Part shown: piece after piece, positions 46,427 through 55,345 of the stretch
Position numbering within the stretch: position 1 is the stretch's first letter
Layout: each line of letters opens with the position of its first letter
Assembly: GCF_000421105.1 (NCBI RefSeq)
Contig: NZ_ATWF01000001.1
Location: forward strand, 1,249,397 to 1,313,396
Length of the DNA stretch: 64,000 bases
DNA from: Limisalsivibrio acetivorans
GTDB taxonomy: Bacteria > Chrysiogenota > Deferribacteres > Deferribacterales > Geovibrionaceae
Direction: 5' to 3'
Notes under the pieces: generated by a model
What the model was told of the DNA's origin: nothing
Databases searched by the model: none
Seen by the model: the letters and a program-made list of their open reading frames with translations, nothing else
Program-made: the position numbers and the translations under genes

Positions 46427-46869
46427 ACAACTTAATAAGCAGCTGGTTTCAGATATCGTATAAGCATATATGCGAAACCTACTGTCAGGTGATTATGAGC
46501 TCTTTACTTAGTGGGTTAGGTAAAGGAAGCTCTCAATAAGTGTTTATTTAACAGGGCTAAATAAGCTCTAGGATGTATATAACCCAAATACTTGTTCTAA
46601 CATTTCCGGGCAAACCGCCCATCAGGTCATGATGAAAAAAATTGCAGAAAATACCTGTTTGTCAAAAACAGAATTTTTTCTGAGTAAATAGTAGTAGAGA
46701 TTTTATCTCTGCTGTTTGGTGAGTATTGCCACGTGAGTTGATGCACGTGATGGTACTTACTAAATAACAATTTGACACATTACCAGGCAATTTTTAAATA
46801 CTAAAAATTGTTAATAGGTGAAGTTTAAGCACATGTGCCATCTAGTCAAAATATTTATAAGGAGCTATT
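46427..46869. other. 443-bp noncoding region, possible replication origin or control region
   Basis: No gene is visible. The region has a hairpin CTGTTTGTCAAAAACAG followed by AATTTTTTC (about 46659-46682), two CACGTGA words separated by GTTGATG (about 46731-46751), and the inverted repeat CAATTTTT/AAAAATTG (about 46789-46811). It sits directly before the replication-type gene, so an origin or a copy-control region is plausible but unproven. Confidence 0.4.
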
Positions 46870-47616
46870 ATGAAAGACATATTTGATATCAGAAATGTTG
46901 ATTATTATGAAAGAAACATTGAGTTGATGAAGAAAGACAGTTGCTTAGGCTATAAACACAAAAGTGAACTTCAGGCAATCACACAAGAGCTGGCAATAAT
47001 AAGAACTCACATTCAGAATAACACAGATATAGAGATGAACGATGAAACCAAAACAAAAGCAGATAACTTCATATATAATTACAACATATTGATGGAGAGA
47101 TATAAAAATAGTAAAGGACTAACTGAGCTACTGCGCAATTCGAATATTGCTTACTTTATAACTATCACTCAAAGCAAAAACAATGATTGCCATTCAAACA
47201 AAAGTGTTGCGATGTTCATTAAAAACATAAACCTATTGCTGAAGAAGGTGAATCAACGATTTTACTGCAATAGATTCAGAAAGAAACCTGATAGTCACCT
47301 AAAGGGCTTTGCTATATATGAAAACAATTCAGCAAAGACACATCCTCATTACCACCTGTTAATAAACGATGATCCGGAACTGAATTTGCCGGACTTAAAG
47401 AAAAACTTTGAAGAAGCTTGCAGGGAGTACAATGCATATAAAAACCAGATATTGTTCAACTATGAAAAAGGGATTGATATACAAAGAGTTGACGGAGATG
47501 AAAGGCTCTATGACTACCTAACAAAACAAGACATACAAGGTCAAAACATAACCTTTCTCAATAAATACGGGATATCTGACATATCAGCTTATGACGGGAT
47601 AATAAGAGTTGCTTGA
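46870..47616 (+). CDS. Inovirus Gp2 / YagK-YfjJ-like replication protein
   Basis: The 248-residue protein has a C-terminal domain like that of Gp2/YagK/YfjJ proteins: AYFITITQSKNN, then FAIYENNSAKTHPHYHLLIND with an HxH-type (HYH) metal motif, and LYDYLTKQD with a candidate Tyr. This is the pattern of HUH rolling-circle endonucleases in filamentous phages and P4-like islands. The first 100 residues are helical. GGAG precedes the ATG. Its role in mobilising or amplifying the island is inferred. Confidence 0.6.
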   Translation: MKDIFDIRNVDYYERNIELMKKDSCLGYKHKSELQAITQELAIIRTHIQNNTDIEMNDETKTKADNFIYNYNILMERYKNSKGLTELLRNSNIAYFITITQSKNNDCHSNKSVAMFIKNINLLLKKVNQRFYCNRFRKKPDSHLKGFAIYENNSAKTHPHYHLLINDDPELNLPDLKKNFEEACREYNAYKNQILFNYEKGIDIQRVDGDERLYDYLTKQDIQGQNITFLNKYGISDISAYDGIIRVA

Positions 47617-47852
47617 GTGAACTGGACTAGACTAAGGGGCAGTTACAATGACTCCTGAGGAGTATGCTGAAAGAGCGGGAAACTCAAAATATATGCTGTA
47701 AGAAAAGAGGACTCTTACAAGGGCTATGTATAGTTTACGCATCTCTCACCAAACAGACACAAAATTATCTTTCGACACGTCAACAACTGTCGTTTAGTTA
47801 ATTTAAGATTGCTTGAAAGATATACGAAATGATGACAAAGGATTTAAAATGG

Positions 47853-47875
47853 GATACTATAAATTGTATAGTATC
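47853..47875. promoter_or_regulatory. Perfect 9-bp dyad upstream of the defence operon
   Basis: GATACTATA, a 5-base spacer AATTG, then TATAGTATC, about 30 bases before the first gene. The AT content and position fit an operator lying over the promoter. It resembles the ACAGTATC/GATACTGT sites at the integrase promoter. Confidence 0.55.
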
Positions 47876-47904
47876 ATTTAGTTAAGAATTCTTATGTAAT
47901 TATT

Positions 47905-48783
47905 ATGGAGTTAGAATTGACGAAACTGATTTTTTCTGGACACGAATCGTTCTATTGTCGTTTCTTCTGGTTAAAGAAAGGGTATGAGTTCTTAGTTGCC
48001 GGTAATAAATTTAATAGTGAAGACGCAGTGATATCGCTTGGTGTGGGCAAAAACATGGTAGCTTCTATTAGATATTGGATGGAAGCCTTTGGTCTAACAA
48101 AGGAGACTGAGTTGACCGAGCTTGCACATCTGATTTTCGCTGATGATGTGGGGCTAGATCCATACCTGGAGCATAAGAGCACTCTATGGATATTGCACCT
48201 TAACTTAATAATGAAGGCTAAAGCAAGTTTGTATTACTTAGTCTTTAATGAGTTTCGAAAACAGAGAATAGAGTTTACAAAAGAACACTTAAATAATTTT
48301 ATTGTAAGTGCTTGTTTTGATAATGAACAATCAGTAAGTGAAAAAATAATAAAAACAGACATAGGTGTATTTATTAAAACATACTTATCTCCGAGTAAGA
48401 AATCTAAAAACTTTGAGGATGACTACACAACACTATTTCATGATTTGAGGCTTATAAGAGAGATGGGTAGTTCTACTGTTGGCTCTGAGGCTTGGTACAC
48501 TTTTGATGGCTCAGAGGCAAACAACATTAATCCGAATGTAGCTCTTTATGGAATTTTATCAAATAGTCAGTTTGGGGATAGCATTACTTTTAATGATATC
48601 TTGAATGGCAACAATGGTTTGGGGCAATTACTTTGCCTTGGAGCAAAAGACCTACTGAGTGTTATTGAGAAAATAGTGAGTACCTATAATGGTATTACCT
48701 TTACTGAAGATGCAGGAGTTAAGCTTTTGCAGATCAAAGATAACTTCCCGGTTGATAGAGTCTTGAGGGCTTGCTATGAGTGA
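47905..48783 (+). CDS. sspB: SspB-like DUF4007 protein (putative phosphorothioation nickase)
   Basis: The 292-residue protein carries the DUF4007 signature: LIFSGHESFYCRFFWLKKGYEFL near the start and VISLGVGKNMVASIRYWMEAFGL at about 47-69. In the known Ssp system the DUF4007 protein SspB is described as a DNA nickase that starts single-strand phosphorothioation. It is the first gene of the operon and overlaps sspC by 8 bases. The ATG at 47905 has no good ribosome site; GGAG within its second codon stands 6 bases before a TTG at 47917, so translation may start there. Function is by family and context. Confidence 0.82.
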   Translation: MELELTKLIFSGHESFYCRFFWLKKGYEFLVAGNKFNSEDAVISLGVGKNMVASIRYWMEAFGLTKETELTELAHLIFADDVGLDPYLEHKSTLWILHLNLIMKAKASLYYLVFNEFRKQRIEFTKEHLNNFIVSACFDNEQSVSEKIIKTDIGVFIKTYLSPSKKSKNFEDDYTTLFHDLRLIREMGSSTVGSEAWYTFDGSEANNINPNVALYGILSNSQFGDSITFNDILNGNNGLGQLLCLGAKDLLSVIEKIVSTYNGITFTEDAGVKLLQIKDNFPVDRVLRACYE

Positions 48784-51700
48784 CTTTAGACCATCAGTAA
48801 ATATTGTGCGAGATATTAAAAAAGATTTTAAATATATTGTAACTAAAAATGTTTCAGATATATTAGACCAGCTTTTGGATAATCATAAGGCAGGGTTTAA
48901 GGTGTTTAATATTGTCGGTTCATATGGCACTGGTAAATCGTCATTTTTGCTGGCAATTATGCGAACCCTGTTAGGTATTGAAAAACACCTTAAGTTGGAT
49001 CGGTTGCTCAAGGGAGATCAAATAAAAGTTCTTTCAGTAACCGGCGCTTATAAGTCATTTCGTGATGAGATTTGTAACGCTCTTGATGTTAATATTGAGA
49101 CAGAAAACATAATTTCTGATCTAATGGTATCTCTAGAACGTTTTGGAGAAAAAAATACGAGCTTGCTGATTTCAGTCGATGAGTTTGGTAAGTTTTTGGA
49201 ATATGCGGCCAATAATAACCCTGAGCAAGAACTGTTCTTTATGCAGGAATTCGCCGAAATGGTGAGTAGTAACGACCTAGATGTAATAGTATTGACTACA
49301 CTGCACCAGAACTTTGATGCTTACTCAGCTGGACTTTCAATTTCTCAGAAACAAGAATGGTATAAAGTTAAGGGAAGGTTTAAAGAACTTCAATTTAATG
49401 AGCCTGTTGGGAATTTAATCTATCTTCTGAAAGAAAATACAAAGTTAATTGAAAGTACATGTGACATTAATCTAAATAGTGATGATTTAAGAGTTTTGAG
49501 TGAAGCTAAAATTTGTGATTTTTCAAACAATTTCGATAGCAGTATTTTACAGGATATTTATCCATTTGATCCAATAAGTATTGTCATATTAGCAAAATGT
49601 CTCCAATTATATGGCCAAAATGAGAGATCCATTTTTAGTTTTGTTGAATCATATGACTACTTAGGTCTGAAAAATCACAATACTTCCAATGGAGCTTTTT
49701 ATAGCATAACTTCAGCTTACGACTATCTCTTTCATAACTTTCATTCTTACATATATAATAAGGAAAATCCTTACTATTTACAGTGGGCCGCGATTAATAA
49801 ATCAACTGAGAGGGTTCTTAGCTCAGTATACGAAGATAGAGAATCTGCTCTGAAAATTGTTAAAACAATTGGTTTGCTAAATATCTTTGCCGATGCTGGG
49901 GCAAAGGTAGATATTGAATTCTTGTTTTCTTACATGGATGTAATTGAGAAAATTCCTAAAAGTGTTACAGAGACTGTGCTGAAAACACTAGAAAGTAAAA
50001 AGATAATTCGTTTTTTAGCGTTTAAGTCTAGTTATATACTATTTGAAGGTACAGATTTAGATATAGATCTTGCTCTCTATGAAGCGTCACAGCAAATATC
50101 TTTTGGCGTAAATATTGTAGATAAATTAAAAAAATATCTTCCATATAATGTGGAAATGGCAAAGGCATCGTTTTTGAATAAGGGGACTCCTCGCTTTTTT
50201 ACTTATGAAGTCACCGATATCCCTACACATACACCTTTGTCTGACGAAATTGATGGTCGCATTAATATTGTAATAAATGACAACGTTGATATGAGTGAAA
50301 TTCAAAAGTTTTCTAAAGATAATAAAGATACTGTGTATTGTGTTATTCAAGACCTCTCAGAAATTAAACAAATTTTATTCGAAATAGATAAGATCAAGTC
50401 TGTTATTTCAAATGTGATTGATGATAAAGTAGCGACATTAGAACTCAATAATATGAAAGCATTTTTTGTGAGTAAGTTGTCAGGTTTGGTTGATAATATT
50501 ATTTTTGATTTTGAGAAGGTTTCTTGGCATTATAAAGGCCAGGCGCATGAAATCAAAAGCAAAGCTGATCTTAATAAAAAGCTATCTAATATTTCAGATG
50601 AACTTTACCACTGCACACCAGTGTTAAAAAATGAACTTATCAATAGAACAAAACTTTCATCGACAATATCTACTGCATGGAATAAGTTGTTTAAAAGGCT
50701 TTTAACTTATCCTCAGGATAAAGATATAGCCTTTGATAAGACTAAGTATCCTGCTGAAAAGACTATTTATTTAGCATTACTTAAAAAGACTGGTATACAT
50801 CGCAGCGATAGTGGAATCTTTGGCTTAAATAAACCGCTAGAAGCATCTTTTACACCTCTCTGGAACCGATGTGAAGAGTTCTTAGAGGAATCAAAACATA
50901 AAGAGAAAACGGTGGCAAACTTAATAGACGAATTGCAAAAGCAACCTTATAGGCTTAAATACGGCCTTATCGAGTTTTGGGTGCCAATTTTCTTATTAGC
51001 TAAACAAAACGAGTATGCAATATATGAAGACGGTGCTTTTGTTCCTGAGATAAGCCTTGAGGTTCTTCAGCTTATCAGGAAGTCACCAAGTAAATATACC
51101 ATTAAAGCATTTAATGTTACTGGAGTTCGGTTAAACCTATTTAATAAGTACCGTGAAATGATAAACGAGAAAACTGGAGCCCAAGTGACGAATGAGTCAT
51201 TTATTGAGACAATAAAACCATTCTTAGTTTTTTATAGTGGCTTGCCAGAATACGCTAAAAACACAAATAAGCTTTCAAAGTCCACAATACAGTTTCGTAA
51301 GTCTATAGTTTTCGCAAAAGATCCGGAACAAACATTTTTTGAATCGTTCCCTAAGGCGTTGGGCTATACCGTTGAGCAGCTAATAGAAAATGAGGAATTA
51401 CTTGAACGCTACGTAGGGCACTTGCAGAAATCTATCTCTGAACTTAGGTCATGTTATCAAGAACTAATTGAAAGGATTGAGAATTCTTTATTAGATGAAC
51501 TTGGCTATCAAGATATGGTGTTTGAAGATTACAAAAAGATCATTCAAAAACGTTTTAGCAGTGTAAACAATGGTCTGCTAACTTCACATCAGAAAGTTTT
51601 TTATACAAGATTGTACTCAAATATTGATGATAGGGTTGCTTGGGTGTCATCGTTAATTCAACCAGTTCTAGGGAAAAAACTTGAGAATATGCAAGATGAC

Positions 51701-51991
51701 GAGGAAATGATGCTTATTCAGAACCTTAAACATATATTGAGAGAACTTGATAACCTACGTGAATTCTCAGAGGATAGTATCGATGTCGAAAATGAGCATG
51801 TTGTGAAGTGTTCACTGACCAATATACAGGGAGGGCTAGTGGAGAGAACAATATCTATACCCAAGGATAAATTACTGTATGTTGACGAGCTTAAAGATGT
51901 AGTTAGAAAAATTGCTAAGGGTGATGAAAAAGTGAGACTTATTGCTTTGGCAAACTTACTAATGGATGAGTTGAATGAGTATAAAGGTTAG
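48776..51991 (+). CDS. sspC: SspC-like large P-loop ATPase
   Basis: The 1071-residue protein has Walker A GSYGTGKSS at 48-56 and Walker B LLISVDEFGKF at about 130-140 (Asp135-Glu136). The region after about 250 is helical and otherwise unrecognised, with a charged C-terminus. Its size and place between the DUF4007 gene and the PP-loop gene match the ATPase of Ssp systems, thought to supply energy or to load the complex on DNA. It overlaps sspB by 8 and sspD by 17 bases, so the three are tightly coupled. DndD-like SMC features (long coiled coil with hinge) are not seen. Confidence 0.8.
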   Translation: MSDFRPSVNIVRDIKKDFKYIVTKNVSDILDQLLDNHKAGFKVFNIVGSYGTGKSSFLLAIMRTLLGIEKHLKLDRLLKGDQIKVLSVTGAYKSFRDEICNALDVNIETENIISDLMVSLERFGEKNTSLLISVDEFGKFLEYAANNNPEQELFFMQEFAEMVSSNDLDVIVLTTLHQNFDAYSAGLSISQKQEWYKVKGRFKELQFNEPVGNLIYLLKENTKLIESTCDINLNSDDLRVLSEAKICDFSNNFDSSILQDIYPFDPISIVILAKCLQLYGQNERSIFSFVESYDYLGLKNHNTSNGAFYSITSAYDYLFHNFHSYIYNKENPYYLQWAAINKSTERVLSSVYEDRESALKIVKTIGLLNIFADAGAKVDIEFLFSYMDVIEKIPKSVTETVLKTLESKKIIRFLAFKSSYILFEGTDLDIDLALYEASQQISFGVNIVDKLKKYLPYNVEMAKASFLNKGTPRFFTYEVTDIPTHTPLSDEIDGRINIVINDNVDMSEIQKFSKDNKDTVYCVIQDLSEIKQILFEIDKIKSVISNVIDDKVATLELNNMKAFFVSKLSGLVDNIIFDFEKVSWHYKGQAHEIKSKADLNKKLSNISDELYHCTPVLKNELINRTKLSSTISTAWNKLFKRLLTYPQDKDIAFDKTKYPAEKTIYLALLKKTGIHRSDSGIFGLNKPLEASFTPLWNRCEEFLEESKHKEKTVANLIDELQKQPYRLKYGLIEFWVPIFLLAKQNEYAIYEDGAFVPEISLEVLQLIRKSPSKYTIKAFNVTGVRLNLFNKYREMINEKTGAQVTNESFIETIKPFLVFYSGLPEYAKNTNKLSKSTIQFRKSIVFAKDPEQTFFESFPKALGYTVEQLIENEELLERYVGHLQKSISELRSCYQELIERIENSLLDELGYQDMVFEDYKKIIQKRFSSVNNGLLTSHQKVFYTRLYSNIDDRVAWVSSLIQPVLGKKLENMQDDEEMMLIQNLKHILRELDNLREFSEDSIDVENEHVVKCSLTNIQGGLVERTISIPKDKLLYVDELKDVVRKIAKGDEKVRLIALANLLMDELNEYKG

Positions 51992-53096
51992 ACATGTATT
52001 AGGCATTTCTGGTGGGAAAGACAGTGCAGCACTCGCTATTTACCTTAAAACTAAATTCCCTGAACTAGAGCTTGAGTACTATTTCTGCGACACAGAAAAA
52101 GAGCTTGATGAGACTTACCGTGTCATAGAGAAGCTTGAGGTTTTTCTTGGTAAGAAAATTATAAAATTAAAAGCCGCTGAGAATAGTACCAAATCAGGTT
52201 TTGACCATTTTCTAGAACTTTATGGAGGATACCTCCCTTCTCCAAGTCAACGTTGGTGTACAAAGAAGTTGAAATTACAACCTTTTGAAAAGTATATCGG
52301 TGATGAGCCTGTTGTCTCTTATGTTGGTATCAGGGGAGACGAATCTAGAGAAGGTTATATTTCAAAAAAAAGCAACATTCAATCGGTTTTCCCATTTAGG
52401 AATAATATTTGGAGCGTTGATGTAATACGTAAAGTGTTAGCCGATTCGAATATCGACTACATTACAGATATAGCATTAGAAGTTATCGGTAATGATTCTA
52501 GCAAAGATGAGGTTCTTACTGTACTTACGACCAAGCTTTCTCAAGGCTTTAACCTTGACAACAAGCTAAACAGATTGATAAATTTGGATGCAGTTAGTTT
52601 TAATAAGGTGGTTTTTAAATTTCTAAAAGGTACTGATTACCCGCTTGGTACTGTTGATAGTTTTCCGCTAATTGGAAAAGATGATTCAGTTGTATTGGCT
52701 GATGTTTATAGAATGCTAGAAGAGAGTGGTGTTGGAGTACCTGAGTATTATAAAGAAAAACCCTTTACTGTTAATGATGATGGTAAAGAGCTGACAGGGT
52801 ATTACTCTAGGAGCAGGTCAGGTTGTTATTTCTGTTTTTTCCAACAAAAAATTGAATGGGTGTGGCTTTATGAGCAACATCCGAAACTTTTTTATATGGC
52901 CATGGAGTATGAAAAAGATGGTTACTCCTGGATGGATAATGAACGTCTTGAGGATCTTGTAAAACCTGAAAGGATAAAAGAGATTAAGTTGTTGCAGATA
53001 AAAAGAATTGAGAAAGGCATGCGTAAAAACAATAAAAGCCTGATTGATATACTTGATGCGGATATGGGAAATAGCTGCCCAAGCTGTTTCATATAA
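51975..53096 (+). CDS. sspD: SspD-like PP-loop ATP pyrophosphatase (PAPS-reductase family)
   Basis: The 373-residue protein contains the PP-loop SGGKDS at 12-17 and belongs to the PAPS-reductase/DndC family that activates the DNA backbone for sulfur insertion. Candidate Fe-S or sulfur-carrying Cys are in SQRWCTKKL, SRSGCYFC (CxxC) and the C-terminal SCPSCFI (CxxC). These Cys pairs resemble those of DndC and SspD. The start overlaps sspC by 17 bases. The enzyme should work with a cysteine desulfurase; none is encoded here. Confidence 0.85.
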   Translation: MSIKVRHVLGISGGKDSAALAIYLKTKFPELELEYYFCDTEKELDETYRVIEKLEVFLGKKIIKLKAAENSTKSGFDHFLELYGGYLPSPSQRWCTKKLKLQPFEKYIGDEPVVSYVGIRGDESREGYISKKSNIQSVFPFRNNIWSVDVIRKVLADSNIDYITDIALEVIGNDSSKDEVLTVLTTKLSQGFNLDNKLNRLINLDAVSFNKVVFKFLKGTDYPLGTVDSFPLIGKDDSVVLADVYRMLEESGVGVPEYYKEKPFTVNDDGKELTGYYSRSRSGCYFCFFQQKIEWVWLYEQHPKLFYMAMEYEKDGYSWMDNERLEDLVKPERIKEIKLLQIKRIEKGMRKNNKSLIDILDADMGNSCPSCFI

Positions 53097-53121
53097 GGAG
53101 AAGATGTTGGAGGACTCTAGG

Positions 53122-55281
53122 ATGACGCTTGAATCACTTTTTGTTGAAAATGAAAGTAATAAAATTGTTTTGCCCGATTTTCAAAGAGATATGGAATGGA
53201 AAGAAGATAAGCAAAAAAAATTATTAGCGTCTTTCCTTGTAAAACTCCCAATTGGCAACCTTTTGCTTTTAAATGGAAATAAAGATGATTTTTTAGCTCG
53301 AGAGATTGGGGCAAAAAATCAGATAATAGAACCTAAAGAGGACTGTAGTTATTTATTGGATGGTCAACAACGCTTTACAAGTTTGAAATTATTTTTTTGC
53401 GATCTGTATTATGATGAAAATAGATGGAAACAGAAGTATGAAGATGTTTACAGCCAACTCAGAGCAAGATGGTTTATCAATGTTAAACCTCAAGTTAATG
53501 GTGAGGATGTTTTTGGCTATAATAATCTTTCTTTTCAAGGGATTGATAATTGTGAACCAGATGATGTTTTAGACTTTCTCGTTTCAAAAAAAATTTATAA
53601 AACAAAGACACATGAATGGCATTCGCCTGGCTTCGATATTAAGGATGACAATGGAAATAAAATGACTAGCAATAGGATGCAGTTGCAAGTGATCAGAATG
53701 GCAGCTGAAGAGTGCTTGATACCTTTATATTCACTATATCCGTATAAAAGGGATAATTTGCATGATCAGGTAATTAGGAAAATCGCTATTAAAAGAAAAG
53801 AAGATTTACAAGCTGAGTTAGGAGATGACAAAAATCAGATTATTAATTTATTAAAAGACGTAGAACCAAGCATAGAAGAGTTCTTGGATGATAATGAACA
53901 ATATAGTGATGAAATAGCCTATGCGTGGTCTGGTCTTGCGGAAAGATGGAGCGCAGCCGTTAGCAACTATCTGAATAATTTGCTTAAACAGGCAATACCT
54001 GTTATTGAGTTACCTGCGGATCAGATAAGTCGAGCCATAGCAATTTTCACAACAATTAATGAAGGTGGTCAAAAACTCAATACCTTTGACCTCGTAGTTG
54101 CTAAGGCAGCTAAAGATACAAAACATGAATCATTGTCAAAGAGAATCGCTGACCTATATCAAAAAGATGTTCGGATTCCTGATGCTGTAGGCAATGGTCA
54201 ACTTTCTTCTTGGGTACCAAATAATTTTAAATTAGTAATTGACAACAAGATTGTTAGAGAGGCAAAAGATCACTTTTTAAATATTCTTTCCCTATTTACT
54301 CACTCCCGAAAAATACTTTTTAATGCAAATAATAGAGTCATCAAAATTGACCTGTTAAAAAATGCAAAACAACTTGAATTAGATTACGAGAAAATTAATT
54401 CCAACACAAAAGAAACAGTTATTGCTTTAGCGCGTGCATATGCTTTTTTGCAGCTAAGGTGCGGTATAACTATAATCGAAAAACTTCCCTACAAACTAAT
54501 GGTTGTCCCAATAGCATACATGTTGTCGTTTGACGAGGTTTGGGGTGAGAAAAAATCTATAGATAAGTTAGAGTATTGGTATTGGGCCTCTCTATTTTCA
54601 GGCGCATATCGAGAAGGGCAAAACGAAAAATGTATTAATGATATATATTCTTTATACGAGTGGATAAGCAATAAGGGGGAGAACCCATTCATAGGCAGGC
54701 TTACCAACATCTTCCAAGATACTCGTTATTCAGACTTAGATACCTTATTACTTAAGAATGAAGATTCTGTGCCCAAAGCAATATATAGTGGGATATTACA
54801 ATATATACTTAGCAACCTTCCAGGTGATTTTATCCCGAGAAAATATTCTAGAGTTAGATTATCTGCTTATGATGTAGCGATAAATAAGAAAATTGAAGTT
54901 AAAAGTGACACTGGAGACGAGCTAACCTATGTGTTGTCTTTGAATGATCACCACATTGTCCCGTTCGGAAGTGTTAAAAAATTAAATGAATCAGCTGATG
55001 AGTTAAGGCAGAAGAAGGATCACATATTAAATAGTCCTTTGAATAGGACCTACATCTCAGCCAAAGCAAATGAGATTATTAGGGATATGGAGCCTGAAAA
55101 ATACTTTTCTGAGATAGATGAAATCGTACAATATGGTCACATGGTGCCTACTCCAATACAAGAAAAGTATCAACGTAGAGATAGCGAAGATGAATATACA
55201 TATTACCAGCGTGTACTTGAAGAACGCTTTCATGAGCTTAAAAGAAACGTTTGTCAAGAACTTGATAAACTATCATCTTAG
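53122..55281 (+). CDS. SspE-like DUF262/DUF1524 restriction protein
   Basis: The 719-residue protein has an N-terminal DUF262 domain (IVLPDFQRDMEW, LPIGNLLLLNG and DGQQRFTS at 80-87) and a C-terminal DUF1524 HNH nuclease (HHIVPFGS near 610, then ILNSPLNRTYISAKAN). SspE and GmrSD share this layout: the first half senses or hydrolyses nucleotides, the second cuts DNA. The QxxxHDR motif reported for SspE is not apparent here, so it is safest to call it SspE-like. The ATG at 53122 is chosen because GGAGG lies 9 bases upstream; an earlier in-frame ATG at 53104 has a poorly spaced site. It is 25 bases after sspD. Confidence 0.82.
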   Translation: MTLESLFVENESNKIVLPDFQRDMEWKEDKQKKLLASFLVKLPIGNLLLLNGNKDDFLAREIGAKNQIIEPKEDCSYLLDGQQRFTSLKLFFCDLYYDENRWKQKYEDVYSQLRARWFINVKPQVNGEDVFGYNNLSFQGIDNCEPDDVLDFLVSKKIYKTKTHEWHSPGFDIKDDNGNKMTSNRMQLQVIRMAAEECLIPLYSLYPYKRDNLHDQVIRKIAIKRKEDLQAELGDDKNQIINLLKDVEPSIEEFLDDNEQYSDEIAYAWSGLAERWSAAVSNYLNNLLKQAIPVIELPADQISRAIAIFTTINEGGQKLNTFDLVVAKAAKDTKHESLSKRIADLYQKDVRIPDAVGNGQLSSWVPNNFKLVIDNKIVREAKDHFLNILSLFTHSRKILFNANNRVIKIDLLKNAKQLELDYEKINSNTKETVIALARAYAFLQLRCGITIIEKLPYKLMVVPIAYMLSFDEVWGEKKSIDKLEYWYWASLFSGAYREGQNEKCINDIYSLYEWISNKGENPFIGRLTNIFQDTRYSDLDTLLLKNEDSVPKAIYSGILQYILSNLPGDFIPRKYSRVRLSAYDVAINKKIEVKSDTGDELTYVLSLNDHHIVPFGSVKKLNESADELRQKKDHILNSPLNRTYISAKANEIIRDMEPEKYFSEIDEIVQYGHMVPTPIQEKYQRRDSEDEYTYYQRVLEERFHELKRNVCQELDKLSS

Positions 55282-55345
55282 TATTTTGCTTTTTAAGTTC
55301 TAACTATTAATAAGTTGATGCTGAAAAAATGAAGCGAGTGATATA

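Noticed and set aside
47648..47701. 17-residue open frame MTPEEYAERAG... before the defence operon
   Set aside because: No ribosome site worth the name and too short to support; noted only because the sequence looks protein-like.
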